Assembly: GCA_045802605.1 (NCBI GenBank)
Contig: JBJMQS010000019.1
Location: 186,001 to 250,000, forward strand
From: JBJMQS01 sp045802605
GTDB lineage: Bacteria; Planctomycetota; Planctomycetia; Gemmatales; Gemmataceae
Direction of reading: 5' to 3'
Length of the DNA: 64,000 nucleotides
How positions within the stretch are numbered: position 1 is the first letter of the stretch; every line of letters starts with the position of its first letter. The notes beneath the pieces were generated by a model, which saw nothing but the letters and a program-made list of their open reading frames with translations, was not told the origin of the DNA and did not search any database. This document shows, in pieces, positions 1-7,956 of this stretch. The translations under genes and the position numbers were made by a program.

Positions 1-125
1 TTGGCCAGTGCTTTGCCGGCCTTCTTCAGATCCTTGTCGAAGTCCCAGTCGGTGCCGCGCTTGTCGAGGTGGGCACGTTTGCCCGGTTTGACGACCAGCG
101 CCTTGAGTAGCTTGCGTGGAACCAT
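1..125 (-). CDS. PPK2-family polyphosphate kinase, N-terminal fragment
   Basis: The reverse strand is open from an ATG at 125 to the window edge, giving 41 residues that begin MVPRKLLKALVVKPGKRAHL and continue with DKRGTDWDF. The basic VKPGK stretch followed by an Asp/Trp-rich segment resembles the N-terminus of PPK2 enzymes, which transfer phosphate between polyphosphate and nucleotides. The P-loop and catalytic residues lie outside the window, so the assignment rests on the N-terminus alone. The gene runs off the left edge. Confidence 0.55.
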   Translation of the reverse strand, partial: MVPRKLLKALVVKPGKRAHLDKRGTDWDFDKDLKKAGKALA

Positions 126-312
126 GATGGGCCTCGGGGAGTTTCCCCATCCCCAGGATAGGCCGTTAAACGACGCGCCGGCAGGGTTTGAGCCGATGAA
201 GATTTTCCGGTGGGTTCCGGTTGTAAGGCCTGTCCATTGGCGGGCGAAGTGCTGAAAATGATTTGGTCCACGGCGGCCCCTTCATTTTTTGCCGACCTTC
301 GAGGGCCTAGCC

Positions 313-384
313 ATGATTAGGCTTTTCGCATTGCCGCTCGTGTTCTTGCTGTTGACCTTCGCGTTGCAACAGGCGCTGGCCTGA
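313..384 (+). CDS. Possible 23-residue hydrophobic peptide
   Basis: An ATG at 313 opens a 23-codon frame, MIRLFALPLVFLLLTFALQQ followed by ALA and a stop. It is almost entirely hydrophobic and looks like a lone signal peptide or a one-helix membrane peptide. There is no clear ribosome binding site and no neighbour that suggests a role. It could be a real small membrane protein, the remnant of a secreted-protein gene, or chance. Confidence 0.2.
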   Translation: MIRLFALPLVFLLLTFALQQALA

Positions 385-395
385 CAACTTGTTAT

Positions 396-484
396 TGTTA
401 GCCGGACGCACAAGCTACGGAAAGCGGAGACTCGCGAGTGGGGCAGAGTCTCTGCTTCCCGTAGCTTGCGCGTCCGGCTAACAA
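396..484. repeat. Inverted repeat (hairpin), 25-base arms
   Basis: The arm at 396-420, with core TGTTAGCCGGACGC, is matched in inverse orientation at about 458-484 with few mismatches. The loop is about 37 bases. It lies just downstream of the DUF4139 gene, which ends at 512 on the minus strand, so it could end that transcript or belong to a dispersed palindromic family. Confidence 0.7.
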
Positions 485-511
485 GACGCTTGCGCGTCGC
501 TCAAACAGAAA

Positions 512-2653
512 TTATTCCACGCTGAGTGTGGTCACATACTGCTCGTACTTGGCGTGGGCGGCTTGCTCGGCGTCGGTGAGCTTCTTCTGCTCGGCTTGCA
601 GCCGTTCGATTTGGGTTTCCTGGGCGTCGAACTTCTCGAGATAGCGCTTGTAGGCGGCCGCCGTTGGCGGCAGCTCTTTCAGGTTCGCCCGCAATCGCTC
701 TTGCTCCTTGGTGATGTCGGCCAGTTGCTTGTTCACGCCGGCTAGATCATGCTGCACCGCGGCCCACTTTGACCGCAGGCTCACGGCCTCCTCGAGCGCG
801 GCTTTCACCTTGGGACTAATTGCGGGCATGCGGATGTAGAAGAGAATTTGCTGCTCATTGGTGTTGAGCAACTCAACCGTTTGATCCAGGTCCTTCTCCT
901 CGACCACGTCCACCTGGCCTTTTTGGCCGGCGGGCAACTTGAGCTCAAAGCGATAGAGGTCGCGCGTTCGTTCGGCCGGCTTGGCGTTGCCGGCAAGACG
1001 ATAGTCAGCGCGATAGGGATGTTCAATCAAGAGCGTGCGGTCGGTCTTGGAGCGATTCACCGCCTCATAGCTGCGCTCTTCGTGGATTTTGCGCGTCGCC
1101 CACAGGATGCCTTTGGCCACTTTGATCGACGTGTAGTTTGCCGCGCCGGCCTTCGACTTCGCTTCGACTTCGGTGCCGAGGTCGATTGCGTAGCTGACGA
1201 GCCGATCTTCGCCGGGCTGCAAATCCGGCATGCGGGCATCGCCGGCGTAGCTGGAGCCGTCGAGCACCGTGACCGGCCCTTGCATGAGCGACACGCCGCT
1301 GGTGTTCTTGAACCGAACACCCAGCAGGGGATACTTGGCATGCGTCCGCGGATTGTAAATCGACACCCGGCTGCCTTCGATTTCCTTCGTCACGATCGGC
1401 AACATCGCCGACTTCTGCCGAGCGATCGAAATCGGTTCTTCGATCGTGTATTGGAAGTAGTCGCCAAGCTGGGCCCCGACCGCGGCGGAGTTGACGCCGC
1501 GGGTGAGATCTAGGTCGGTGAGAAAGGCATCCTTGTCCGTTGCTTCGGTGACTCGGTTCAGGGATTTCTGAAGCTGAAGCTTGGCGGCGTCGTCACCCCG
1601 GCGTGGTGTCGCTCTGCTGCGAAGCTCAGCCGCGGCTGGTGCGGGTGCCCCCGCAGGACCACCGCCGCCCGCGAAGGGAGGAATGCCGTATTGGAAGCCC
1701 TTCTCCATCGAACCGTCGTAAGTCGGTGGCCGGAGGGACGCGAACAACTCGGGCTCGACTGTCGGCCGCGGCACGTAGAGCGGCGAGTAGAGGTCCATCT
1801 TGAAGCTGATGGGCCGGCCGCTGACGAGGGCCATTCGCACGTCGGTCCAATCTTCATCGGTCGGATTCTCGACGACCGCCCAGCCTTGCAGGTATGGTTT
1901 GCCGGCTTGGTCAAGCACCATGCGGTAGCTGGTCTTCCAAATCGGGTTCTCGACCACGTAAGAGACACGCACGGGCCGACGCCCGGAGCCGGCGAATTTC
2001 AAAGTCACCGCTTTCTTCTGCGCGTCGTGGCTGAGAGTCAGTGTCTCGAGCGCTCGGCGAAGTTCCGTCTCCAATGTTTGATTCAGGAACCGGACTCGCT
2101 GCATGTCCGATAGTTTCACCGAGCGCAGGCCTTCGGTTGTCAGGAGGTTCAGCGACTCGACGGTCATCTTGCCGTCTTTGACCGGGACCTCGGTTTTCTC
2201 GACGCCGATGATGGCACCGGTGATGCCTGGGCCGGAGTTGAGAGTGACTTCGACTTTCTCACCCCGGGCGCGATCGAGGATTTGCGCTTGGGCCGGGTTG
2301 TCCGAAAGATCGATCGCGTAGCTCTTCAGCGTGCGCTCAACCGGATCGTGGCTGTCGTAGCCCACCGTCTGCACGTGCCCGCCGCCCTGGTCTTCCAGAG
2401 TCAGACTCTTCAGCAGGTCATTGATGTCGCCGGCGGGGAACGTGAGATCGACCTTGGCGTTGCCATCAATCTCGCCCGTCCGTTGGAAGTAGCCGACCCC
2501 ACTGGAGAAGAGCACCACCTTCTTCACCGGCAGCTTGGCTGAGGCGGTTGGCTCGTGCCCACCGGTTTGTGCCGTGCTAGTGAGATGGAACATCAACCAT
2601 CCCGCCAAGGCGGGCACGGCGACAGAAGCGGCAAGGACTGTGCGGCGGCGCAT
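512..2653 (-). CDS. Secreted DUF4139-domain protein with C-terminal coiled coil
   Basis: A 713-residue protein. The N-terminus MRRRTVLAASVAVPALAGWL is a signal peptide or membrane anchor. Near residue 45 is KKVVLFSSGVGYFQRTG, a conserved opening of planctomycete proteins of this type. The middle carries the beta-rich mucoidy-inhibitor/DUF4139 fold, with segments such as NPIWKTSYRMVLD and VVENPTDEDWTDVRMALVSG. A Pro/Ala/Gly-rich linker lies near residues 325-345. The last 100 residues are rich in Glu, Lys, Gln and Leu and should form a coiled coil. Function is unknown; an envelope role is inferred. The gene is monocistronic, with repeat-rich spacers on both sides. Confidence 0.8.
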   Translation of the reverse strand: MRRRTVLAASVAVPALAGWLMFHLTSTAQTGGHEPTASAKLPVKKVVLFSSGVGYFQRTGEIDGNAKVDLTFPAGDINDLLKSLTLEDQGGGHVQTVGYDSHDPVERTLKSYAIDLSDNPAQAQILDRARGEKVEVTLNSGPGITGAIIGVEKTEVPVKDGKMTVESLNLLTTEGLRSVKLSDMQRVRFLNQTLETELRRALETLTLSHDAQKKAVTLKFAGSGRRPVRVSYVVENPIWKTSYRMVLDQAGKPYLQGWAVVENPTDEDWTDVRMALVSGRPISFKMDLYSPLYVPRPTVEPELFASLRPPTYDGSMEKGFQYGIPPFAGGGGPAGAPAPAAAELRSRATPRRGDDAAKLQLQKSLNRVTEATDKDAFLTDLDLTRGVNSAAVGAQLGDYFQYTIEEPISIARQKSAMLPIVTKEIEGSRVSIYNPRTHAKYPLLGVRFKNTSGVSLMQGPVTVLDGSSYAGDARMPDLQPGEDRLVSYAIDLGTEVEAKSKAGAANYTSIKVAKGILWATRKIHEERSYEAVNRSKTDRTLLIEHPYRADYRLAGNAKPAERTRDLYRFELKLPAGQKGQVDVVEEKDLDQTVELLNTNEQQILFYIRMPAISPKVKAALEEAVSLRSKWAAVQHDLAGVNKQLADITKEQERLRANLKELPPTAAAYKRYLEKFDAQETQIERLQAEQKKLTDAEQAAHAKYEQYVTTLSVE

Positions 2654-3224
2654 GGAACTACTCCGGTGGGGCCGATTGGCGAACGACGTGGCCTCATCCT
2701 ATCCGACGATTAGGGAGGGCAAATGGTTTTGTAGGGTGGGCAACGCTTTGTTTGCCCACCGTTTTCGTCTTTGGTTTTGTAGCCGCGGGCTTTAGCCCGC
2801 GCGTCGTGGCAATCGCTTAGTCCCGACGCCGGCTGGATGCCTTGTTAACGCCATGTGCACGACCCTCCGTCGGGATTCGCCCCGGAAGGGCGCAGGAATG
2901 TAGCCACGGGTGAAGCGCGTCCGCCGTTAGGCGGGCAAGCGCAACCCGTGGTCAGACGGATATTTGTCTTCCCGCCCCGGCAGGGGCGGAGGAGTGCAGA
3001 CAAGTTCCTCCGCCCCTGCCGGGGCGGGGTTCAACTGCGCTTGCCTTCCACGGGTTGCGCTCGCCTCGAAGACTCGGCTCGCTCCACCCGTGGCTACAAC
3101 CCTGCGCCCCTCCGGGGCGAATACACACGAGACGTCCGCTCGCCTCCGAACGAGCAATCGCTTGGTCCCGAGGCGGGCTGAAGCCCGCGGCTACATCCGA
3201 GCACAATTACTTCCGTGCCCACCC
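2654..3224. other. Intergenic spacer filled by nested palindromes
   Basis: About 570 bases without a convincing gene. Most of it (2779-3194) is one nested inverted repeat, described separately. The 5' end, next to the DUF4139 start at 2653, should hold that gene's promoter, but no clear -10/-35 pair was found. Confidence 0.6.
2779..3194. repeat. Nested palindromic repeat of about 416 bases
   Basis: Four pairs of inverted segments are nested. 2779-2800 pairs with 3173-3194 (core AGCCGCGGGCT). 2877-2911 pairs with 3085-3120 (core GTAGCCACGGGTG). 2940-2952 pairs with 3048-3060 (GCGCAACCCGTGG). 2972-2993 pairs with 3006-3027 (CCGCCCCGGCAGGGGCGGAG). The outermost arms are themselves small palindromes. 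No coding sequence is convincing inside it, although spurious open frames cross it. Confidence 0.8.
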
Positions 3225-4625
3225 CTACTTCGCCAATTCATCCAGCCATTTGAAAATATCCGGCAACGCCACCTGCACCACCATGATGTGCTCAACGTCG
3301 GGGTATTCGATGAACTTGACTTGCTCCGCACCAACCTCTTGCAGCGACTTGGCGAGCGAGCGGGCTCCGGTCAGCGCGAAGTCTTCGCTGCCCACGCCGA
3401 CGAAGAATGGGATGTGTTTTACCTTGGCTGGCTCCGCCAGCGCTCCGCCCCCTCCCAGACAAACGAGGCCGCGCCAACGGTTGGGCCAATAGCGCGCCAA
3501 GGACATCACCTGGGCTGCCCCCATCGAATGGCCAATGACGAATACCCGCTTCTGATCAACCGGGTATCGCTTGGCAAGCTCATCGACGATGGCCGCCACT
3601 GGAGCAGCCGCGATGCCTTCGGTGCGTGTGGCAACGAGCAACCAGCCGCGCTTCTCGCACAAGCGAACGATCTCGCCGTGACCATAACCTTCGAAAAACA
3701 AATTCTCCGACCCGCCCGCGCCATGCATCGCGATAACGAGCGGCACCGGCTTCGCGTCGGCGGCGAATTTCGGCACTTGAATGCGAATGGGCGCGGGACC
3801 CTTCGCGGTGGCGAGCGTCATCCAGAATTGGCCGGGCCGGGATTTGTCGAAGTACGTTCCGTCGTTCGGTAGACGAGCGAGCGCTTCGGTTTCGTCCAGA
3901 AGGCGATTTACCGGATAGTTCGTTTCCTCGCGCGCGAAGCCACGCACCAACAAGCTGACATGCGAACGCAACGTGAAATCTTCGGTCGTCACGGGCTTTC
4001 GAAGATCAGCGCGCTCGTCGAGCGACTTCACGCGTGCTTCAACGTTGGGCACGAACGAGATGCCGTAATCCATTGACGAGGTGACACGGTCGTTTTCCAG
4101 GATCTCTCCGCGCAGGTGAAAGTCGCCGCTGGTGTTGGGCGGAACTTGCAGAACGAACAAATTTGGCAGGCCTGGTATTGGAGCGATCGATTCGGTTATT
4201 GACTTGCCGTCGCCATTGAGGAGCTTGAGCCGCAATTGCAAACCGGTGGGCAATCTTGCACTGGAGTCGTAAAGGCGAAACAGTTGCACACTGATCGACT
4301 TCTCGGCCGCATCAAACACGCGCTTTTCGAAACGTAGCTTCGTCGCATCCGCCCAGCGGACGGCATCTGGCACCGGTTTGTCCGATTCCAAGGCGTGCCG
4401 AGCTTCGTCGAACAACTGGGCCACCTCGTCGCTATGACCCGAGAAGAAGGCTTTCATCACCTTCTTCAACGGCGGTAGTGCTCGCTTTCGCGCCTCGGCG
4501 CCGGTGTGGTCGTCCCAGGCCTTCTCGAGGGCCACGAGCTTGCGACCCAGGTCGTAGCGCGTGACTTGGGCATTGGCCGTCGAGGCGAAGGAAACTGTGA
4601 CGAGCGTGACAATGGTGCGGAACAT
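3225..4625 (-). CDS. Secreted alpha/beta hydrolase (esterase/depolymerase-like)
   Basis: The start is set at the ATG at 4625 because it gives a clean signal peptide, MFRTIVTLVTVSFASTANAQ; an upstream ATG at 4667 would bury it. The protein is 466 residues. Roughly the first 270 residues form a domain I do not recognise. The rest is an alpha/beta hydrolase of the PHB-depolymerase/feruloyl-esterase type: PLVIAMHGAGGSEN gives the oxyanion-hole strand, VIGHSMGAA holds the nucleophile Ser (about residue 367), GVGSEDF offers the acid, and DVEHIMVV near the C-terminus the His. It probably hydrolyses an ester in the periplasm; the substrate is unknown. Confidence 0.8.
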   Translation of the reverse strand: MFRTIVTLVTVSFASTANAQVTRYDLGRKLVALEKAWDDHTGAEARKRALPPLKKVMKAFFSGHSDEVAQLFDEARHALESDKPVPDAVRWADATKLRFEKRVFDAAEKSISVQLFRLYDSSARLPTGLQLRLKLLNGDGKSITESIAPIPGLPNLFVLQVPPNTSGDFHLRGEILENDRVTSSMDYGISFVPNVEARVKSLDERADLRKPVTTEDFTLRSHVSLLVRGFAREETNYPVNRLLDETEALARLPNDGTYFDKSRPGQFWMTLATAKGPAPIRIQVPKFAADAKPVPLVIAMHGAGGSENLFFEGYGHGEIVRLCEKRGWLLVATRTEGIAAAPVAAIVDELAKRYPVDQKRVFVIGHSMGAAQVMSLARYWPNRWRGLVCLGGGGALAEPAKVKHIPFFVGVGSEDFALTGARSLAKSLQEVGAEQVKFIEYPDVEHIMVVQVALPDIFKWLDELAK

Positions 4626-4656
4626 GGCGGCCTCCACGTATTCCTCAGACGTATTC

Positions 4657-4786
4657 CTCGTTCCCAATCTCTGTTTGGGAACGCACTGCCGCGAAGCTCT
4701 ACTTCGCCCAGAGACTTTGCCCCTTCGTCAGAACAAACGCGAAACGGAGTTTCGCGAACTGCGTTCCCAAACAGAGTTTGAACGAG
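4657..4786. repeat. Inverted repeat with CTCGTTCCCAATCT-type arms
   Basis: The arm at 4657-4685 pairs with 4760-4786 (core GCGTTCCCAAACAGAG), and the spacer between contains a further small palindrome. A related motif, CTCGTTCCCAATCTCCGTTT, recurs at 59194-59213, so this is a dispersed family. It lies between the FHA gene and the hydrolase gene, both on the minus strand. Confidence 0.7.
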
Positions 4787-4800
4787 AGGGAGCGGGAGGA

Positions 4801-5211
4801 TCACATATCTGGCTGGGTAAACGTGTCTTGTGGCAACTTCTTGGCCACGGGCGCTTCGGCACCATCTTCGGTCAGTGCGACCGGCACGTCCGAGGATTCA
4901 AGCGCGGCATCTTCGGCCCGTTGTTCACCACGGCCTAATTGAACGCGGTAGCAGAAATTGCCGATGGCCAGTTCATCGCCGTCGGCGAGATTGCCTTCGA
5001 CCACGCGCTTGCCGTTGATGCGAACGCCGTTGGTGCTGCCAAGATCGCGGACCACCACGCGGTCATCGACGTAGGCGACGATGCAATGCCGGCGAGAGAT
5101 TTTGCCGGAATGGAGTTGAACGTCGCACTCGCCGTGACGGCCGAGCAGCATCACGGGCTTGTCGAGCGACAAGTCCGGCCCTTCGCTCAGTGCCACCAAT
5201 GTCACGGACAT
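4801..5211 (-). CDS. FHA-domain protein
   Basis: A 136-residue protein made almost wholly of one forkhead-associated domain, which binds phosphothreonine peptides. Diagnostic segments are LLGRHGECDVQL, KISRRHCIV and DLGSTNGVRINGKRV (about residues 22-70), giving the Arg, Ser-x-x-His and Asn of the phosphopeptide pocket. The C-terminal 40 residues are acidic and probably disordered. There is no signal peptide, so it should be cytoplasmic. The partner kinase is not in the window. It lies 16 bases downstream of the M28 peptidase gene and may be co-transcribed with it. Confidence 0.9.
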   Translation of the reverse strand: MSVTLVALSEGPDLSLDKPVMLLGRHGECDVQLHSGKISRRHCIVAYVDDRVVVRDLGSTNGVRINGKRVVEGNLADGDELAIGNFCYRVQLGRGEQRAEDAALESSDVPVALTEDGAEAPVAKKLPQDTFTQPDM

Positions 5212-5227
5212 GCAGTGCTCCGAAAGA

Positions 5228-6391
5228 TCAAAACAGGTTTAGAATCATCCACCGTGCGGTATCGACGACCCACTGTCGCTCTTCGGGAGTGACCGTTCCT
5301 CTTTCCACGATGGGAGTCAGCCGATCGCGCGCTTCGGTGACCCGCCGCTTCTTGTCGTCCGTGAGCGGCACGACCTTGGGCCGATCGAGAATCCTTCGCA
5401 AGAGAACTAAGGCCACTTCCGCTTCGACGGGATCGGGAACCAAATTTGGTTCCCATATCGGCGCCGGATCCGTGGCAAGCCGATTCGTGATCGCGGCGAT
5501 CCATCGACTGATCCTAACTAGTTTCTCAAAGTCGAGGCGATCGGGCAAGTCAGTCGGCTTGTGATAATCGCGATGGGTGCCGGTCGTGAAGAAGAGAAAT
5601 GGTACCCGCCGGTCGCGGAATGGCCCGTAATCGCTACGGGTTCCCACCAAGTCGGCCCCAAGCCGGCCGATGGTTAAGCCAGCCTCGGGTTTTGTGTCGG
5701 TGACTAAAGTGCGCAGCCGGGGAGACGTCTCGCTGCCGAGCACGAAGACATACTCATCCATGACATCCCCGAACGACCGGCCCAGAAGATCGGCAACGAG
5801 GAATGCCTTGAGTTGCTTGAACTCCCGTGGCGGGTGGGCCGCAAAATGCGTGGCACCGAGTAGGCCGTCTTCTTCCAGATCAAACGAAAGGAAGTAAACG
5901 CTTCGAGCCGGTTTGTAAGCTCCTAAAGCGAAGGCCTCGGCAACCTCCAGGAGCATGGCGACGCCGGAGGCGTTGTCGTCAGCCCCTGGGTGAATGGCGC
6001 CACGGCGCAAGCCGAGGTGATCGTAATGGGCGGCCAGGATAATCCACTCCTCGGCTAGCTTCGGATCGCTGCCGGGCAAAAACGCGCCGACGTTGCGACC
6101 CAACACCTTTTTGCCGTCGGCCCGCGGCGTTGTGAGTAGCGATGGAATCGGCTGGAAATATGTGTCGCCGAAGGCCGGCTTGAGCTTCAACTTGGCGAAC
6201 GCCGACGCGATGTGCTCGGCTGCGCGATCGCCGCCCTCGCCCTTACGGCCCAAGAACTCCGGGCTGGCGAGGCGGTAGACGTGAGCTTTCAATTCATCCG
6301 CATGAATTTCGGCGGAGAGTTCGGCTTCCGCTTCGGCATAGGGAAACGGGTCAGCCGCGCAAGCTAACGCCAAAATCAGCGAAGTAAACAT
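5228..6391 (-). CDS. M28-family zinc peptidase, secreted
   Basis: The start is placed at the ATG at 6391, giving the signal peptide MFTSLILALACA; the longer frame would run towards gcvT and adds unrelated sequence. The protein is 387 residues with the dinuclear zinc aminopeptidase motifs of family M28: AAHYDHLG (about 121-127), GADDNASGVA (136-145) with the bridging Asp, and FDLEEDGLLG (170-179) with the catalytic Glu pair. A later PFRDRRVPFLFF segment fits the end of the fold. A periplasmic aminopeptidase is the likely role. It is divergent from gcvT, with an 89-base spacer. Confidence 0.9.
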   Translation of the reverse strand: MFTSLILALACAADPFPYAEAEAELSAEIHADELKAHVYRLASPEFLGRKGEGGDRAAEHIASAFAKLKLKPAFGDTYFQPIPSLLTTPRADGKKVLGRNVGAFLPGSDPKLAEEWIILAAHYDHLGLRRGAIHPGADDNASGVAMLLEVAEAFALGAYKPARSVYFLSFDLEEDGLLGATHFAAHPPREFKQLKAFLVADLLGRSFGDVMDEYVFVLGSETSPRLRTLVTDTKPEAGLTIGRLGADLVGTRSDYGPFRDRRVPFLFFTTGTHRDYHKPTDLPDRLDFEKLVRISRWIAAITNRLATDPAPIWEPNLVPDPVEAEVALVLLRRILDRPKVVPLTDDKKRRVTEARDRLTPIVERGTVTPEERQWVVDTARWMILNLF

Positions 6392-6480
6392 GGGCTGACT
6401 GTACTGGCAAACGCCCCCCGTTGCAACGGATGCCGTTTCACTAGCATATCTGCGGAACCACGCTCTCGGGCCGACCCAAC

Positions 6481-7566
6481 ATGACCGCGTTACGCACTCC
6501 GCTTTACGATCGACATGTCGCACGTGGCGGCCGCATGGTCGAGTTCGCCGGCTGGACGATGCCGGTGCAATACACCGGCGTGGTCGCCGAGCACAATGCG
6601 GTGCGCACTGCGGCCGGCATCTTCGACATTTCGCACATGGCCCGGCTCACCTTGGCTGGACCAGACGCGCTTCCCCTGATTGACTATGCGTGGACCAATG
6701 ACGCCGCCGGAATGATAGACGGTCAAGTTCGCTATGGCCTGGTGTGCAACGACGAGGGGTTCATCCTCGACGATGTGCTGGTCTACCGCTGGCCCTACGC
6801 CTGGTCGATGGTTGTTAATGCGTCCAACCGCGAGAAGATTATCAATCGGCTGCAGGGCCTGATCACCACCAAATACCCTCGGGTTCAGTTCGAAGATCCC
6901 ACCGAAGTGACCGGCATGATCGCCGTGCAGGGCCCGAAGGCCATCGGTTTGTGCGACGGTCTGTTCGACGTCGATCCCAATTCACTCAAATACTATCATG
7001 GCGCCCCGACGCGGAGTCGCGGCAAGCAGTGCGTGCTGAGCCGCACGGGCTACACCGGCGAAGACGGCATCGAAGTTATGATTGCTTCTGACGGCGTGGG
7101 CCCGCTGTGGGATGAGTTCATTAACCGCGGTGCCGTCCCCGCTGGGCTCGGCGCTCGCGACACGCTCCGGCTCGAAGCGGCGATGCCGCTCTATGGTCAT
7201 GAGCTGAGCGAGAAGATCGATCCCTATCAAGCGTTGCTCGGCTGGGCGGTGAAGCCGGCGAAAGACGACTTCGCTGGCAAGACAGCGATACTCAATATGC
7301 GTGACGATGTGGATCGGCCCAAGCGAGTCGGCCTCGTGCTCGAAGGCACACGTGCGGCACGCGAAGGTTGTCCTGTTCTCGCCGATGGCCAACCGGTTGG
7401 CACGGTGACGAGCGGCGCTCCGTCGCCGACACTCGGCAAGCCGATCGCCATGGCCTATGTCGAGCGCCGTCATGCCACACCGGACGTACAACTGGCGGTG
7501 GACATTCGCGGCACGCAGACACCGGCGCGTGTGGTCCCGCTCCCGTTTTACTCACGAAAGAAGTGA
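6481..7566 (+). CDS. gcvT: Aminomethyltransferase, glycine cleavage T protein
   Basis: A 361-residue protein, the usual length for GcvT. It takes the aminomethyl group from lipoyl-GcvH, releases ammonia and forms 5,10-methylene-tetrahydrofolate. Family signatures are FAGWTMPVQY near 22-31, GIFDISHMARL near 46-56, LDDVLVYR around residue 98 with the catalytic Asp, SRTGYTGEDGIE near 187-198, and LGARDTLRLEAAMPLYGHEL near 220-240. It is the first gene of gcvT-gcvH-gcvPA-gcvPB, with a 3-base gap to gcvH. The 89-base leader is too short for a tandem glycine riboswitch. Confidence 0.96.
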   Translation: MTALRTPLYDRHVARGGRMVEFAGWTMPVQYTGVVAEHNAVRTAAGIFDISHMARLTLAGPDALPLIDYAWTNDAAGMIDGQVRYGLVCNDEGFILDDVLVYRWPYAWSMVVNASNREKIINRLQGLITTKYPRVQFEDPTEVTGMIAVQGPKAIGLCDGLFDVDPNSLKYYHGAPTRSRGKQCVLSRTGYTGEDGIEVMIASDGVGPLWDEFINRGAVPAGLGARDTLRLEAAMPLYGHELSEKIDPYQALLGWAVKPAKDDFAGKTAILNMRDDVDRPKRVGLVLEGTRAAREGCPVLADGQPVGTVTSGAPSPTLGKPIAMAYVERRHATPDVQLAVDIRGTQTPARVVPLPFYSRKK

Positions 7567-7569
7567 AAC

Positions 7570-7953
7570 ATGGACCCCCAGAATCTCCGCTACGCAAAGA
7601 CGCACGAATGGTCCGCCGTTGAAGGCGATCAAGTCAAAGTGGGCATCACCAAATTCGCGGTGGACTTGCTCACGGATTTGACCCATGTGGAGTTGCCTAA
7701 GGTGGGCCGCTCGACGACCGCCGGCGCGGCTGTTGGTGAAATCGAATCCGTAAAGGCGGTTAGTGATTTGTATTCGCCGGTCGATGGCGAGATCGTCGCC
7801 GTTAACCAGGAAGCGGCCGGCAATCCGGGTTTAATTACGAATGACCCTTACGGTGAAGGCTGGCTTTTCAAGGTCAAACTGAAGCCCGGCGCGAAGCTCG
7901 ATCACCTGCTCGATCTCAAACAATATGAAGCCCATATCGCTGAAGGACACTAG
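7570..7953 (+). CDS. gcvH: Glycine cleavage H protein
   Basis: A 127-residue lipoyl carrier protein, full length. It begins MDPQNLRYAKTHEW, the typical GcvH opening. The lipoylated lysine is K62 in GEIESVKAVSDLYSPVDGE. It shuttles the aminomethyl group between GcvP, GcvT and the dihydrolipoamide dehydrogenase (L protein). No L-protein gene is present here; as in many bacteria it is presumably shared from elsewhere. The intact lysine contrasts with the lipoyl-like protein at 22741-22986. Confidence 0.97.
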   Translation: MDPQNLRYAKTHEWSAVEGDQVKVGITKFAVDLLTDLTHVELPKVGRSTTAGAAVGEIESVKAVSDLYSPVDGEIVAVNQEAAGNPGLITNDPYGEGWLFKVKLKPGAKLDHLLDLKQYEAHIAEGH

Positions 7954-7956
7954 ACC

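Larger units (their letters stand above)
126..511. other. Intergenic spacer, divergent promoter region plus repeat
   Basis: This spacer lies upstream of the leftward PPK2-like gene and downstream of the leftward DUF4139 gene. It holds the possible 23-codon peptide at 313-384 and the hairpin at 396-484. No other gene was recognised. Confidence 0.5.

Noticed and set aside
2852..3240. Several overlapping open frames within the nested palindrome
   Set aside because: They are Arg/Pro/Gly-rich and appear in both strands because the DNA is palindromic.
6392..6480. Glycine riboswitch upstream of gcvT
   Set aside because: The spacer is only 89 bases and shared with a divergent gene; a tandem glycine riboswitch needs about 150-200 bases, and no conserved core was seen.
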